Assembly (NCBI RefSeq): GCF_020536995.1
Contig: NC_068355.1
Coordinates: 119,000,430 to 119,064,429, forward strand
Direction: 5' to 3'
DNA length: 64,000 bases
Source: Dreissena polymorpha
Taxonomy: Eukaryota > Mollusca > Bivalvia > Myida > Dreissenidae
In this document: positions 32,901-44,945 of the stretch, piece after piece
Position numbering within the stretch: position 1 is the stretch's first letter
Layout of the letters: the number at the start of each line of letters is the position of its first letter
Notes under the pieces: model-generated
Databases searched by the model: none
Told to the model about the DNA's origin: nothing
What the model saw: only the letters and a program-made list of their open reading frames with translations
Made by a program: the position numbers and the translations under genes

Positions 32901-35900
32901 TCGTATTAATAATTTAATATGTTCATGGTAGAATTAACTTTATTTGATATATCCATGTTGCAATATTAATGTTGAATATATAATTAAATATCACATATTT
33001 TTAAACATATAATCGACATACATCCTGATGTTGAAAAATTAAGGTTGAAGATTCTAAAAAATAAATTACTATTTTCAATTTTTTGTTCCTTGACCATATA
33101 GTGTATAGAATATTTATGTATACAATATCTAATTCGTGACTGTACTGCTTGACAATCAATACACAATATATTGCCTATAAATTGTACATATTGTATATGT
33201 GCATTTGAATAGCCATTAGTTCATCAATTGTGCAGCGATTTCCACGAACTTTTCTCATTGAACGCAGAAATGAATTTCAACATTATTGCTGCTACATGGT
33301 ATCACTTTGTTTGATGACCATATACATGTATACATTGTATGTTTTATATCGAATAAAAAAAAGAAATGAATTTCATTTCTGGAGATGTAAATTTTTTATA
33401 TCTTCTAATATTTTAACAAATACTGGGTCAAATTTTTAGAAATAACACGACACTACTCGCGTGAACTACTCGTCAACCTTCTGACCCGATCTAAGACTGA
33501 AAACTTCATGGAGTATTTTTTCAGAGAAGTTGATTTTTCGTTATAATTTGATTATTTTTCATTCAAAATGATGTTTTCACACGCTAACCTTCTGTGAAAA
33601 AATATGTCCATTCGTTAAAATATGGCTTCTATTCTGCAACTTTTCGTGTAGTGCGCAATGATTACATATAACCCTGTAGCAGATTGCATAACATATTTGA
33701 ATTTTTTAAACACACGACCACAAGGAAGGGGTTCGAAACACCAAACGCTAAATATGTACAGCATGTCGACATATTTTGACAAATCTTCCTTTAAAAATGT
33801 GTCTTCGAAGATAACTCATACAACGTGTCATCGTCAGCGATGCGAGTACAATTAAGCAAATATCCCATTCCGGAAAAGCCTTTGTCCGGATGAGAAAATA
33901 AAATAATGCAAGACGGGTGAGTTTCTTTTAAGGGTTGTTAAATCAAGGGGGAGCTTTTGTCCGTTCTGGTAAGATCGTTGGATAGCTTTTGTCTGCCACC
34001 ATAAAATTTGATGGGTGAAGCAGAATTGGAATGAACTGTAATCCTTAAATTTTATACCAAATTAACCAATCTCAGTTTTATTACGTCATACATTTAGTCA
34101 AACATACATGTATATTAATGGCAGTTGCCCAGTGTACTTTCTTTTCATCAGATTTTGAATATAGCTTTATGTACCATTTGAAATAACTCATTATGCTTGT
34201 GTTTTTGTGAAGTAGCTGCTGAACATTTCTTTCAAATCTGATTTGGGGGATAATTGTTTTCTTTTTATCTGTCACACTTTAGTGTCCATATTCATTGTCA
34301 GACTTTTACCTTATTTATTTTTTATTTTTTTATTTTTTTTCTTATAGCTGCTCTTAGACCAAGGTCAAGATCAGCAACTACAGCACAATTTTTATTCTTA
34401 TAAGTTATATTTAATTTATTTTTAATAATGCTATGATCTTAACTGTCTAAATATTATAATTGTATATCACATGCCATAGTTCTTTCGTTTTTAACATGTT
34501 AAAATAATCATGTTTATTGTATTCAGGTTAATTAATTTATTTATTTATTATAATTGATCTCAACTCAAGGACGATACTGTTTGTTTATATAATGTAAATT
34601 TCATGTAATGCTCAACTGTATATTTGTTATATGTATGTTGTTATATTATGTCGGTCAATAGCGATACATCGCTAATGTTATACTTATTATGTACAAACCG
34701 ACTTGAAATAAAATTTGTATTTGTAAATTTGTATTTGTATGTAAATGCATCGGAAATACGTTTTATGGTCATTACTTTATTGCGTGACAATTAGAGAAGC
34801 GTTGTTTTTACGTATTGTCCTATGTGGTAATGAACAGGTCATAGACCGGACGGACTTGCATGATTTGAAGAAAAGAACAAACGCAATATTTTTTATTGAA
34901 AGGGGGTTTTTATTCTAAAATGTCATTAAGTAGATAAAAAAAGCACAGATTCTTTCCAGCATTGCATAATATGTAGTCAATTTTATCAATGAAATACGGT
35001 TACAGTTTATAACACATGCACACATAAAATTATTATGCTGGTGTCTCCATTACGCCGGTAGTAAAAGCGGAGATATTAATACCCAACAAAGATCTGCATT
35101 GTGTCAACTGCAAAAATTGATTCTAAACTGAAGTGCTTTTTTAACTATACTAGGTCACTTGAATATGTAAGCGGAGCAATCGTCTGCCAAGAGAGATGTA
35201 AATTCCCTCTAAAGCCCGGTCGTGATGACATTCTCTTGATGATACTGATCAAAACAAGGGAACAAAAGAGTCCTTATATGACATTATAAACATCTGTAAC
35301 CAGACATTATCTTTCCTCACCCCAAATTTACACATAGAAAGTGGTGCATTTAAAACTTAAAGCTGCTTATAGTTCAATTCGCACTAGCTAGCACGAGTAA
35401 GTATAATGCAAACTCATAGTACAATGTATGGAATATATTCCTCCATATTTGAACTATATCATCAACACCCAAAGACCTATAAAATACAATCTAATACTTA
35501 TGTACTCTATAGGTCTTTGCAACACCGTATTATCCCGCCGTACTTTTTCCTTCCGAGAGATAATCGACTTTGTCAATAAAAGTTTGAAACTGGCCTCTTA
35601 TTATTGGAAAGTAACCCAATAGTATGCTGTTTTGTAGCCGTATCAAGTCGCATGTTTTATGAATGAAAGTATAAATACACTGGTAACTTAATAAATACAT
35701 TATTAAGACTCAGTCTGTTACGATGTATCAATAACTAATACTCATCTTTTTTCGATTACTGACCGAGTCAAGAGTTCCATAGATAGTTTACGCTCCATAT
35801 CTAGTTGATATATGATTTCGCGACACTCTCTTTAGTGTCATAAGGAATTTGCTAGTTCTGGCTTCCATAACTTTAAATGTCGCTTTTTATGATTTTTTAC

Positions 35901-35920
35901 TGGCGCGACTTTATAGTTAT
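32901..35920. other. Intergenic, no gene seen
   Basis: AT-rich. The stretch around 34,690-34,740 (CTTGAAATAAAATTTGTATT and repeats of TTTGTATTTG) looks like the 3' tail of a retrotransposon, without coding sequence that I can recognise. Open frames here lack motifs or splice context. Confidence 0.4.
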
Positions 35921-35925
35921 GGACC

Positions 35926-36716
35926 AACCCCATTAGGAAAGTCAACCAGAAATTTCCGAAAAGTTGACAGTTAACAAAGACCGGTCCAAAACAGCTTTTA
36001 AATGCAGTTGTTGGCCCAAATCAACCACTTAATTGGAAAGATTGACATTTTTCACATGTAACTGATATATTCTTTCACAAAATACTATCTTAAACATTTA
36101 AAATGTATCTATTCTGCTCTTACATATCGAGAAAAACAGCGATCTGACAGACTTTCTTGAAATGCGAATCTCCCGAGATTTCACGGTCATATGACGTTAT
36201 TTCTATTTTTAGTAACAAACCATGTGCTCAGGTGTTTTCAAATTCAGAATGACATTTCCCGGTATTTTAATTATTCTGGCTTATTTTGTAAACAAATTGT
36301 AGTGTCAATACAAAGTCAAAGTAAATATTATATAAAACTACCTGATTCACAATGAAATCAGTCTTATAATCCACCAGACGTAAGTTGTTAATCACAAATA
36401 ATAGATTTCAGAAAACGAAAGTAATGTTTACAATTTCAGCATAAAATGTCAAGGTTTATCCGAAAGTATCCAAATGAAAACTCGTCACGTGACAAAGCGA
36501 CAATGGCGTCAAAATTGTGAATTTCAGACTGATGAGAGTTAATTTCATCTATTGTAAGATGCATTTGAAACATTTGAACCTTAAAATATTCCTCGATGCA
36601 GTAATTTATATTCATTCACCAATATATGTAGAAATGTATCCAAGAAAATGAGCTTTCTTTGATTTATAGCGTGACATAAATATGTTACGACTCTGGTTGA
36701 CTTTCGATACGGGGTT
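35926..36716. mobile_element. TIR-bearing non-autonomous element
   Basis: About 790 bp between AACCCCATTAGGAAAGTCAA and a right end that complements as AACCCCGTATCGAAAGTCAA, each followed by CCAGA. No transposase is seen, so it is a non-autonomous DNA element of uncertain superfamily. Confidence 0.5.
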
Positions 36717-36718
36717 AG

Positions 36719-36764
36719 CTTCAGCGTACAGGTCTGTCAATACTATATAAACTGTACGCTGAAG
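36719..36764. repeat. Perfect 13-bp hairpin with 20-base loop
   Basis: CTTCAGCGTACAG at 36,719-36,731 is followed, after a 20-base loop containing TATATAA, by CTGTACGCTGAAG at 36,752-36,764. It directly abuts the right end of the TIR element. Confidence 0.7.
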
Positions 36765-37805
36765 TTTCTTTAGCTAGGAACTTGCGAACATTTTTTATGA
36801 TTATCACACGATGTCATGCATTTTACTACTCAGTTTTTTATCTGATTTTGGGGAAAGAGATTGGCCTTTTTTCAGGGGAAAAAATCGCGCGAAACGCCGA
36901 ATTTTGGGGAAAATAAGAAGTCTTAAATAATCACTTTATCCTCGAGTATCCTAACATCGTGGTAATAACGAAAGTCGGCCTCGTGGGACATAAACTGTCA
37001 AGAGATCTTGGCGGTTCAACACTTAAATATTAGATCGGTTATCGGTTAAAGTTAACTACGGTAGATATAACAAAAAACATGCAGCAAACTATTACATATT
37101 CTACGTTTTCATTGCATACCCATAGCTCAGCGTCTCAGCCCTGTGTATCCTAAGTTCCGGGTAAACCTTCCAGGTTAAAATTAATCAACTTCCGGTTTCA
37201 AAATTTACATACTCATTTGCATACATGGCCCTAGAAAGGTCACTTTGTCTGCTCAGTAAACAAAAAAAATGGAGGCAACACTTTGGGGCGTTATATCAGT
37301 CATTTTTCACGTGATATGAGCATGAAATAGTAAAATATCATTTTTTTATAAAGGTGGTAATACAATTATTATTATTTACATGTTTGAATCGCATTTTCGT
37401 TGAATTTCTTTTCGGACGCTGTGTTAAAAACCGCTGTAACTTTTAACATAAGTCGCCAGGGAAAAATAACACATGCGACGAGAGGTCACGAGAATAATGG
37501 ATACCACGATGTTAAAACTCCCACGATGTTGGGATACTCGACATTAACATTATTAAATGTTTTTAAAACATATTCAAGGCAACATATATTTTAATTATGC
37601 AATAATTTTCTATTTCTACACCTAGGTTGGCGCTAAGGAAAAAAAATTAGTAGCCAAATTTCAGCACTATAACCTTATTTGCTCAATGAACGACATAATC
37701 ATTATCATGAATCTATAGGTATCAACAATGACTGTATTAAATTATCAATGAAGTCACATTTAAATAAATTATTTGTTACCTGAAATCAAATAATTTTATT
37801 TTTTT

Positions 37806-38320
37806 TAACCAGGTTTTCCGAAGGAAAAAACTGGTTATTAGATTGGCGAATGAGGGCGGGCTGGCGGGCGGGCGGAACAAGCTTGTCCGGGCCATAACTA
37901 TGTCGTTCATTGTCAGATTTTAAAATCATTTGGCACATTTGTTCACCATCATTGGACGGTGTGTCTCGCGAAATAATTACGTCGATATCTCCAAGGTCAA
38001 GGTCACACTTTGAGTTCAAAGGTCAAAAATGGCCATAAATCAGCTTGTCCTGGCCATAACTATGTCATTCATTGTGAGATTTTAAAATCATTTGGCACAT
38101 TTGTTCACCATCATGGGACAGTGTGTCGCATGAAAGAATCACGTCAATATCTCCAATGTCAAGGTCGCCACGACTAAAAATAGATTTTTTTTTAAAACAA
38201 ACTTACAAAGGGGGTTAAATTTGTTTGTTCATTTCAAAAGTTCAGTTTGAGTTTTCTCCCTTTATCAGATTTTTTTTTCACAATGAAAACCTGGTTTTGT
38301 GACAATTTTGTCCCTTGTTT
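37806..38320 (-). repeat. 'AACCTGGTT' tandem-core element, inverted copy
   Basis: Reverse-oriented member of the family at 24,420-25,135. It begins AACCAGGTTTTCCGAAGG, has two monomers, includes CAAGGTCGCCACGACTAAAA, and ends ACAATTTTGTCCCTTG. The open frame on the minus strand is repeat-derived. Confidence 0.85.
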
Positions 38321-39785
38321 ATTTTTCATTTATATTTATTTTCATGCACTGGCGTTAACAGTATACAATGTTAGAACTTTCAGATATGCCCCGGTCTTTG
38401 ATTGGGTGGGTCTTGCGTAACTCTTATTCGCCACCCCCTTCTCCCAATAAATTTTGCCGTAGTCTGGTGCTTCTTGATTCTTGAGAAATACATTTACTGC
38501 AATGTATTCTTGAATTGACATTTTTTTCCATAGTTGCAATATATAATTTATTGAAACGTACCGGTAAATGTGTAAGTCTTAAATACTGCATGTACTGAGT
38601 GGCTAGGCTATACTTAGTTACACATCGTCTGTTTAAAAAAAAAATGCTTTGCATGCGTAGAACTTGGCATTGCAGACGGCAGCAATAATTTCGCGCTCTT
38701 TCTTATAACACGGGTTTTACATGGCATACCGGTATTAATGCATGGTGAATAGTTATTATCACATGGCTGTAGAAAAACGGTGTAAATCAGTTCTACAAAT
38801 AGACATGATAAAATATACATGCACTGGATTTAATTTGTTACCGCATCAAATTATTAATGGGTTTTGTTTTTCACAACTTACTCGCCGTACGTAATTTTAC
38901 ACTGCTCACCAATTGCAATTAACTTCTCATAATTAATGATTGTTTACAGTACGGTAAATAGGTGTGATGATTATGCCCGAAACCGCCTTTAATGAACTGC
39001 TTTATTTACCGGTTTTATATCCCGTATTAATGCTACAACTGTGATTCATTGTTAATAAACGCTTACTCTGTGACTGACGTCAATCAAAAATAATAATCGC
39101 TATATAACTCCGCCTCCATAAACATTCTCGTAACCGATTGGACGTTAAATATCACATTTTGGCGACTGGAAAGTTACCCGAAAATTTCCCGTTATGCATC
39201 CGTCAGCATACATGACTGTGTTATGTGGCTTGAATATACGATACGGGCATCCGGTTTTCTCTTATCAATGGACTATCTATTACCACCTGGAGCTTTTATG
39301 GCGATTACATGTGGAAATCGGTACCGAGTTCTCTTTAAAAGTAGGGCATATTATATACTTCTAGAGAAATATCAGGGTTTTTTGCAATCGCCATTTTCAT
39401 TCACATTTTAAACTTTAATCGCCAGCTGAAAGATTCAATCGCCTATGGCGATTTTGGCGATCGGAAATGCTAACATAGCTACACTGGATCAGGTTAACTT
39501 GTATACATGTAACTCAAGGTGTTTTTTTTGTGTTTTGTTTAGATATTATTGTTTGGGGGATAATCTCTGTAATAGGGGAAAAATTTGTCTAGGGGAAATG
39601 GCCAATATTTTGCGGGTCTCAAAGAAGGAAAAAAAAACTGCTACTTGATGCATGCATGTGTCATTTAAAGTAGAGCCACTGTAATGATTTCCCGCGATTT
39701 CTTTGAAGATCTGCAATGATCATAAATGATCGGTTATTTCTGAGAGATGAATTTTATTTAAATTTCTAATTTAAGCAGGTACTAA
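38321..39785. other. Intergenic, no gene seen
   Basis: Mixed AT-rich sequence with a few GC-richer patches (39,060-39,480). No open frame with recognisable domains or clear splice signals. Confidence 0.4.
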
Positions 39786-39791
39786 TGTAAA

Positions 39792-39873
39792 GTTGTCATG
39801 GCCTAGTGGTTAAGGCGATAGACTAGAAATCTATTGGGATCATCCCGGGCAGGTTTGAATCCTGCTAACAACA
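39792..39873 (+). tRNA. tRNA-Ser (anticodon AGA)
   Basis: Cloverleaf read by eye: acceptor GTTGTCA pairing with TAACAAC (one C-A mismatch at the sixth pair), D-arm GGCCTAGTGGTTAAGGC, anticodon loop CTAGAAA giving AGA, a long variable arm (TTGGGATCATCCCG) and T-arm GCAGGTTTGAATCCTGC. A long variable arm and this D-loop are typical of eukaryotic tRNA-Ser. The T-loop reads TTTGAAT rather than the usual TTCGAAT and the acceptor has a mismatch, so it may be a drifting or silent copy. It reads UCU serine codons if active. A TTTT run follows about 20 bases downstream. Confidence 0.8.
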
Positions 39874-40191
39874 CATCGTACTATTTGCAATATGTTTTAT
39901 TTCTTTTCTAACGTAATTTGATTTAATATACCCCGGTAGTATATAAGCTTTGTTTATTGTTAAATATTAGTCCGGTTTTGCAGCATTTACACAAAAATTG
40001 CAGTAACTACCTGTAAAAACCAAGATTTACATCAAAGTATAAAACTTTTCATATTTTCACTAGCGCCATTCGCTCGCGAAAATATTGCAATTTTCTCACT
40101 TCTCATTGAAATAAATGTTTCATATTCACTAAAAACAAACAAATATCCTCTATTTATCTAACATAAGGAAACTTCTTTATAATATGTGTTA

Positions 40192-40685
40192 TTAAAGCGG
40201 GTATATACGATTTTTATATGTGCTGAATTGTAAAATATTGATACAAATATGTTATAATAACACACAATATGCAAGAAAAATGATACATTTAAGACGAATT
40301 TCATAAAATACAGCAAATACAAATTAGCGCCCCGAGCCGATTGTGACGAAGATAATTCGTAATTATTTTCCTACAACAACCGATGCATTCGTCTTTTTAG
40401 TAAGTGTTCATGTGTCGTATGAATCGATATCGCTGCAGGAATTTCAAATGAACCGTTAAACTAAATTTAGATTCACATCGTACATGCATGATATACATGC
40501 TGGCGAATTCGGCTGTACAGCCTTTTTCGATTTCAGAATTAAATATCTGGCTTATTTAGCATTTTTCGACACATGTTCTTCTTAACTTTTATTTTAGTTT
40601 ATATTGAAATATATATATAATGAGTTTTTTACACATTTTTTATAAATTCATAAATATTTGACAAAATCGTATATACCCGCTTTAA
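40192..40685. mobile_element. MITE with TTAA target site, first of a pair
   Basis: 494 bp including the flanking TTAA duplications. Perfect terminal inverted repeats AGCGGGTATATACGATTTT follow the TTAA on each side. No coding sequence. A TTAA duplication suggests a piggyBac-like mover, by family knowledge. It shares an internal stretch (GTTCATGTGTCGTATGAAT) with its right-hand neighbour. Confidence 0.75.
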
Positions 40686-41114
40686 AGTAACATTACTACT
40701 CAAAATCAACGAAAATTTCGTACAATATTTCGTAAAATAAAGCTAAATAATTAAAAATCATTGTTCCTTATGGCAATTGCCAAAATTTCAACGCCAGATG
40801 TTGTCTGGTAAAATATTGTTTGTGGATACAAAATGATCGTTTTTATTATGGTTTTAACATGGTACCATTTTAGTGTTCATGTGTCGTACGAATAGATATA
40901 TTCGCAGGAAATTAGCATGGAATTTATTGTGTCCACAAATAAATAAAAACGAGCATTGTATATCTACACAAATCTATGTAATCATACCACATCTAGCGTT
41001 GAAATTGTGGCTATTGCTAAAACTAAAAGGAACACTGATTGTTTAGGTTTTAATTTTATTTTACAAAATACTTTACGAAATTTTCGTAGATTTTAAGCGT
41101 TATAGAAACTTTAA
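40682..41114. mobile_element. MITE with TTAA target site, second of a pair
   Basis: Starts at the same TTAA that ends the first element and finishes at TTAA 41,111-41,114. Its imperfect inverted ends are long (roughly 80-100 bp), including ACGAAAATTTCGTA and GTAAAATAAA on each side. It contains GTTCATGTGTCGTACGAAT near 40,875, nearly as in the first element. No coding sequence. Confidence 0.65.
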
Positions 41115-42030
41115 TAGAAGCTTTTGTCATAGTAGATAGTACATATATATTAGCTTGAATTGTGAAAATGTTGGTACTTCAGCGTCTGTCGATATAGCCT
41201 CTTCAGTTACAGTACATAGAATCAGATATGCTTTTATGCTAAAATTAATAACATTACTCTATGGCGCTCTTCCATAGATAACAAGTTATACAAAATAAAT
41301 GTCTGTAAAAGAATACTTATTTCATCTTGTATAAACTTTAAATACCTTTACTACATCTGTACACACCAACCGCATGCCCATATTTAGAAATTTGGATTAA
41401 TTATGGAACTTTCATATATCCCAGGGGTGCAAATTAACTGGACAAAAGCCTAGCGTGGGGGTGGTTTTGAAAAAATCTGTATATTTTTTTAAAAGCATGG
41501 AAAGCCTACCTAAAAATTTGCATGTACAGTGAAATGATGCTGATTAAGAAAATAATACATTAGATTTTTTTTGGACAGGTGCCCATTACAGTGGCGCTAC
41601 CTTAAATCAGTTCTATTCTAGTTGAATTTATATAGATACATGGACATTACGAATTCAACCTATGTCTTTGGTTTGAATGTGACATTCGGCAGGCAGTAGT
41701 TAATTGTTGAGTCATGGGTTCTTTAAGAGTCGTGTTTATAGAGATTGCATGAAATTACATGATAGAACAGTCCCACATTGTGCAGTTGCTATGGAAAAAA
41801 GTTTTGACCAGGTCACCATCGTTTTGCTGATGATAAATGTGACAAAACATGTCAATATTGTAATTTATCGGAGCTCTTATCCACTATTTCCTTTTTATAA
41901 GTTGTTCATATAGTGTTTCTAAGTAACACAAAATTGTTTCTTTATAAGTATTTTCCATACTAGATTGTCTGTTAACATTATTTCACAAGAAATTAATCAA
42001 CCATGTAATGTCATTTGTGTAGGCTATTTA
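41115..42030. other. Intergenic, no gene seen
   Basis: AT-rich spacer before the RPABC5 promoter region. Open frames are short and featureless. Confidence 0.4.
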
Positions 42031-42034
42031 TAGT

Positions 42035-42112
42035 ATGCAAATCTTGAAATTGGAATAGCCTACCCAATCAGAAGCACGGCTCAACCTAAAAACCTATTTT
42101 TAAGATGGCGGC
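42035..42112 (+). promoter_or_regulatory. Candidate RPABC5 promoter (octamer, CCAAT, YY1-type site)
   Basis: ATGCAAAT octamer at 42,035-42,042, CCAAT at 42,063-42,067 and AAGATGGCGGC at 42,102-42,112. The last is the consensus of YY1 sites placed just downstream of start sites in many housekeeping genes, so transcription probably begins near 42,090-42,105 and a 5' intron ends at the acceptor before 42,582. The motifs are seen; their use is inferred. Confidence 0.5.
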
Positions 42113-42528
42113 ATGACACCATGGACACAATCGATTATTTATTATTATAACAAATGGTTTACATGTAAAAAAAGCAACAAATGTTAAGAAAAAAGGTTAT
42201 TATGTATGTTTATAATGATTCATAGTCATATATTTATAAAATACTTTTGATGTTATAACTTTATGAAAATTACCCATGACTCAACAAGCATATAGCATAA
42301 TTAAGTTCCTGTTTAAAAAATTTATTTACAATTTTCATGTCCAAACAATAGACCTTTATGACGCTCCAGTGAATTTCCTTCAATATAATGACTTGTTCTA
42401 AATGTATGCTTTATTCCTCATCTATTCAGAGGCTTCCTTGATATTGTATTTGAAGAACCAAACATAATTGCATTTAAAATCTCCAATTAAAATAACATTT
42501 TTCTTCTTTTTTTTTTAACAAATATTAA

Positions 42529-43446
<918 letters not shown>

Positions 43447-44100
43447 GAGTCGTCACACTTGAAATTCTCTGTAATATAAGTTGATGAATTGTTAAAAATG
43501 TCATCACTTTCTGATGGGATCCAGACATTGAAGTTTTAAAGCAAGCATATTGTATAAACATCACTCAAAGAAAGACTGAAATGATGTTGCTGTAACATAA
43601 AATGGGAAAGAGTTCCAAGAAAGTCTTTGCATCTACTTGATTCATGTGTGCCAGAATGTCATTACTTGTGTATCATCTTTAACGATATTTGATTATCCTT
43701 GCAATCATCATCCAAGAATTGATTTTGTAAAGGTCAGGACAATTTTTTGGCTGTTTTTCTGTACATATGTTATTACCATGTTTACATGATCACAATTTCC
43801 TTGAAAGTTACTTTCAGATATAACTAAAGTTTTCATAAAATCAAATGATAAAAACATGTGTTTTTACTTAAAGGAATTGCTTGTCTGCAACTTCACTACT
43901 TGTTACATGTTTTGTTAGGTGCTACTAAAAGTGACTTTATTCCACAAAATACATTCATCAGTAGTCCAGTATTGGGAGCATGTTGTAATGTTGTCATTTA
44001 AGAAAGCACTTGTGTTTTAAATTTGAAATAAGATACTTGTCAATTAATAATTATGAATAGTAAGTCTCATAAATTTGCAAAAACATTCATTGTTATGCTC
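43447..44100. other. RPABC5 3' UTR and spacer
   Basis: The 3' untranslated region must begin here; no canonical AATAAA close to the stop was identified by eye. No other gene seen. Confidence 0.4.
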
Positions 44101-44450
44101 CCCAAATTAAGGGAGCATTGAGTTGCCAGTTTGTCCTTCCTTCCTTCCGCCACACTTTTGTAACAGTTTCTCATACATTGTAGCACCTTCAATATTTTAA
44201 CGATCTCTAACATATTTGGCATGTAGGTACCTTGCATGGACCTCTACCTTTTGATGAGGTTTGAGGTCACTGGGGTCAAGGTCACTGAGGCTAATAATAG
44301 ATTTTCTCAAGGTCAAACTTTGGTTACAGTTTCTCAAAGCCCCTTCAATATTTGACCGATCTCTTATATATTTGGCATGTAAGGTACTTTGCATGGTCCT
44401 CTACCTTTTGATGAGGTCACTGGGGTCAAGGTCACAAAGGCTAATAATAG
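44101..44450. repeat. Tandem-core repeat, two monomers, truncated on the right
   Basis: Two monomers of about 170 bp (ACGATCTCTAACATATTTGG, CTCTACCTTTTGATGAGG, CACTGGGGTCAAGGTCAC, GAGGCTAATAATAGATTTT). The left end is a TTCCTTCCTTCCGCC stretch. The second monomer runs directly into the TIR/tRNA element that follows. Confidence 0.75.
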
Positions 44451-44945
44451 ATTTTGGTAAATTGACAAAAATTCAAATAGTTGTTTCAGATTCAAAAATT
44501 TTCGATTTATGATATTTGTCAGGAAACAGAAATACTGAACATTTACCATGCTCTTATACAGCCATTATATGCATTTATTGACGATTGACGATTTAAAAAC
44601 CTGAAAATTATAAAGTGTTACAATGCAAAACGATTGAATAATTTGGAGAGTTCTGTTGTCGTTATATTTTGTGAAACTACGAGGATTGCTTATAAAATAT
44701 AAAATACCGCCATCATTGTATTCGGAAGGATGGTCGAGGGGTCTTAGTTGGAGACTTTTTACGCCAAGACCCCAGGGGTCAGTGGTTCGAGCCCTGTAGA
44801 GGGTTACTTTTTTTCTTTCTTTTTTTAAAATTTGATTCTTGATTTTTTACTGGAGCGTTTTAGAGGAAATGTTTACATTTATCAATAGAAAGCATTTCAT
44901 GACAAACTTTAAAACATGTTAAAATCTGTGAAAAGGCCCCTTTAA
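44451..44945 (+). mobile_element. TIR element with tRNA-like core, copy B
   Basis: Same scaffold as copies A and C (TTGGTAAATTGACAAAAATT, ACTGAACATTTACCATG, GAATAATTTGGAGAGTTCTG, TTTTTTACTGGAGC, right end AAAATCTGTGAAAAGGCCCC). The extreme left end is missing at the junction with the preceding repeat. The core at about 44,722-44,803 reads GGATGGTCGAGGGGTCTTAG and GGTTCGAGCCC, a tRNA-Leu-like unit. Confidence 0.75.
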
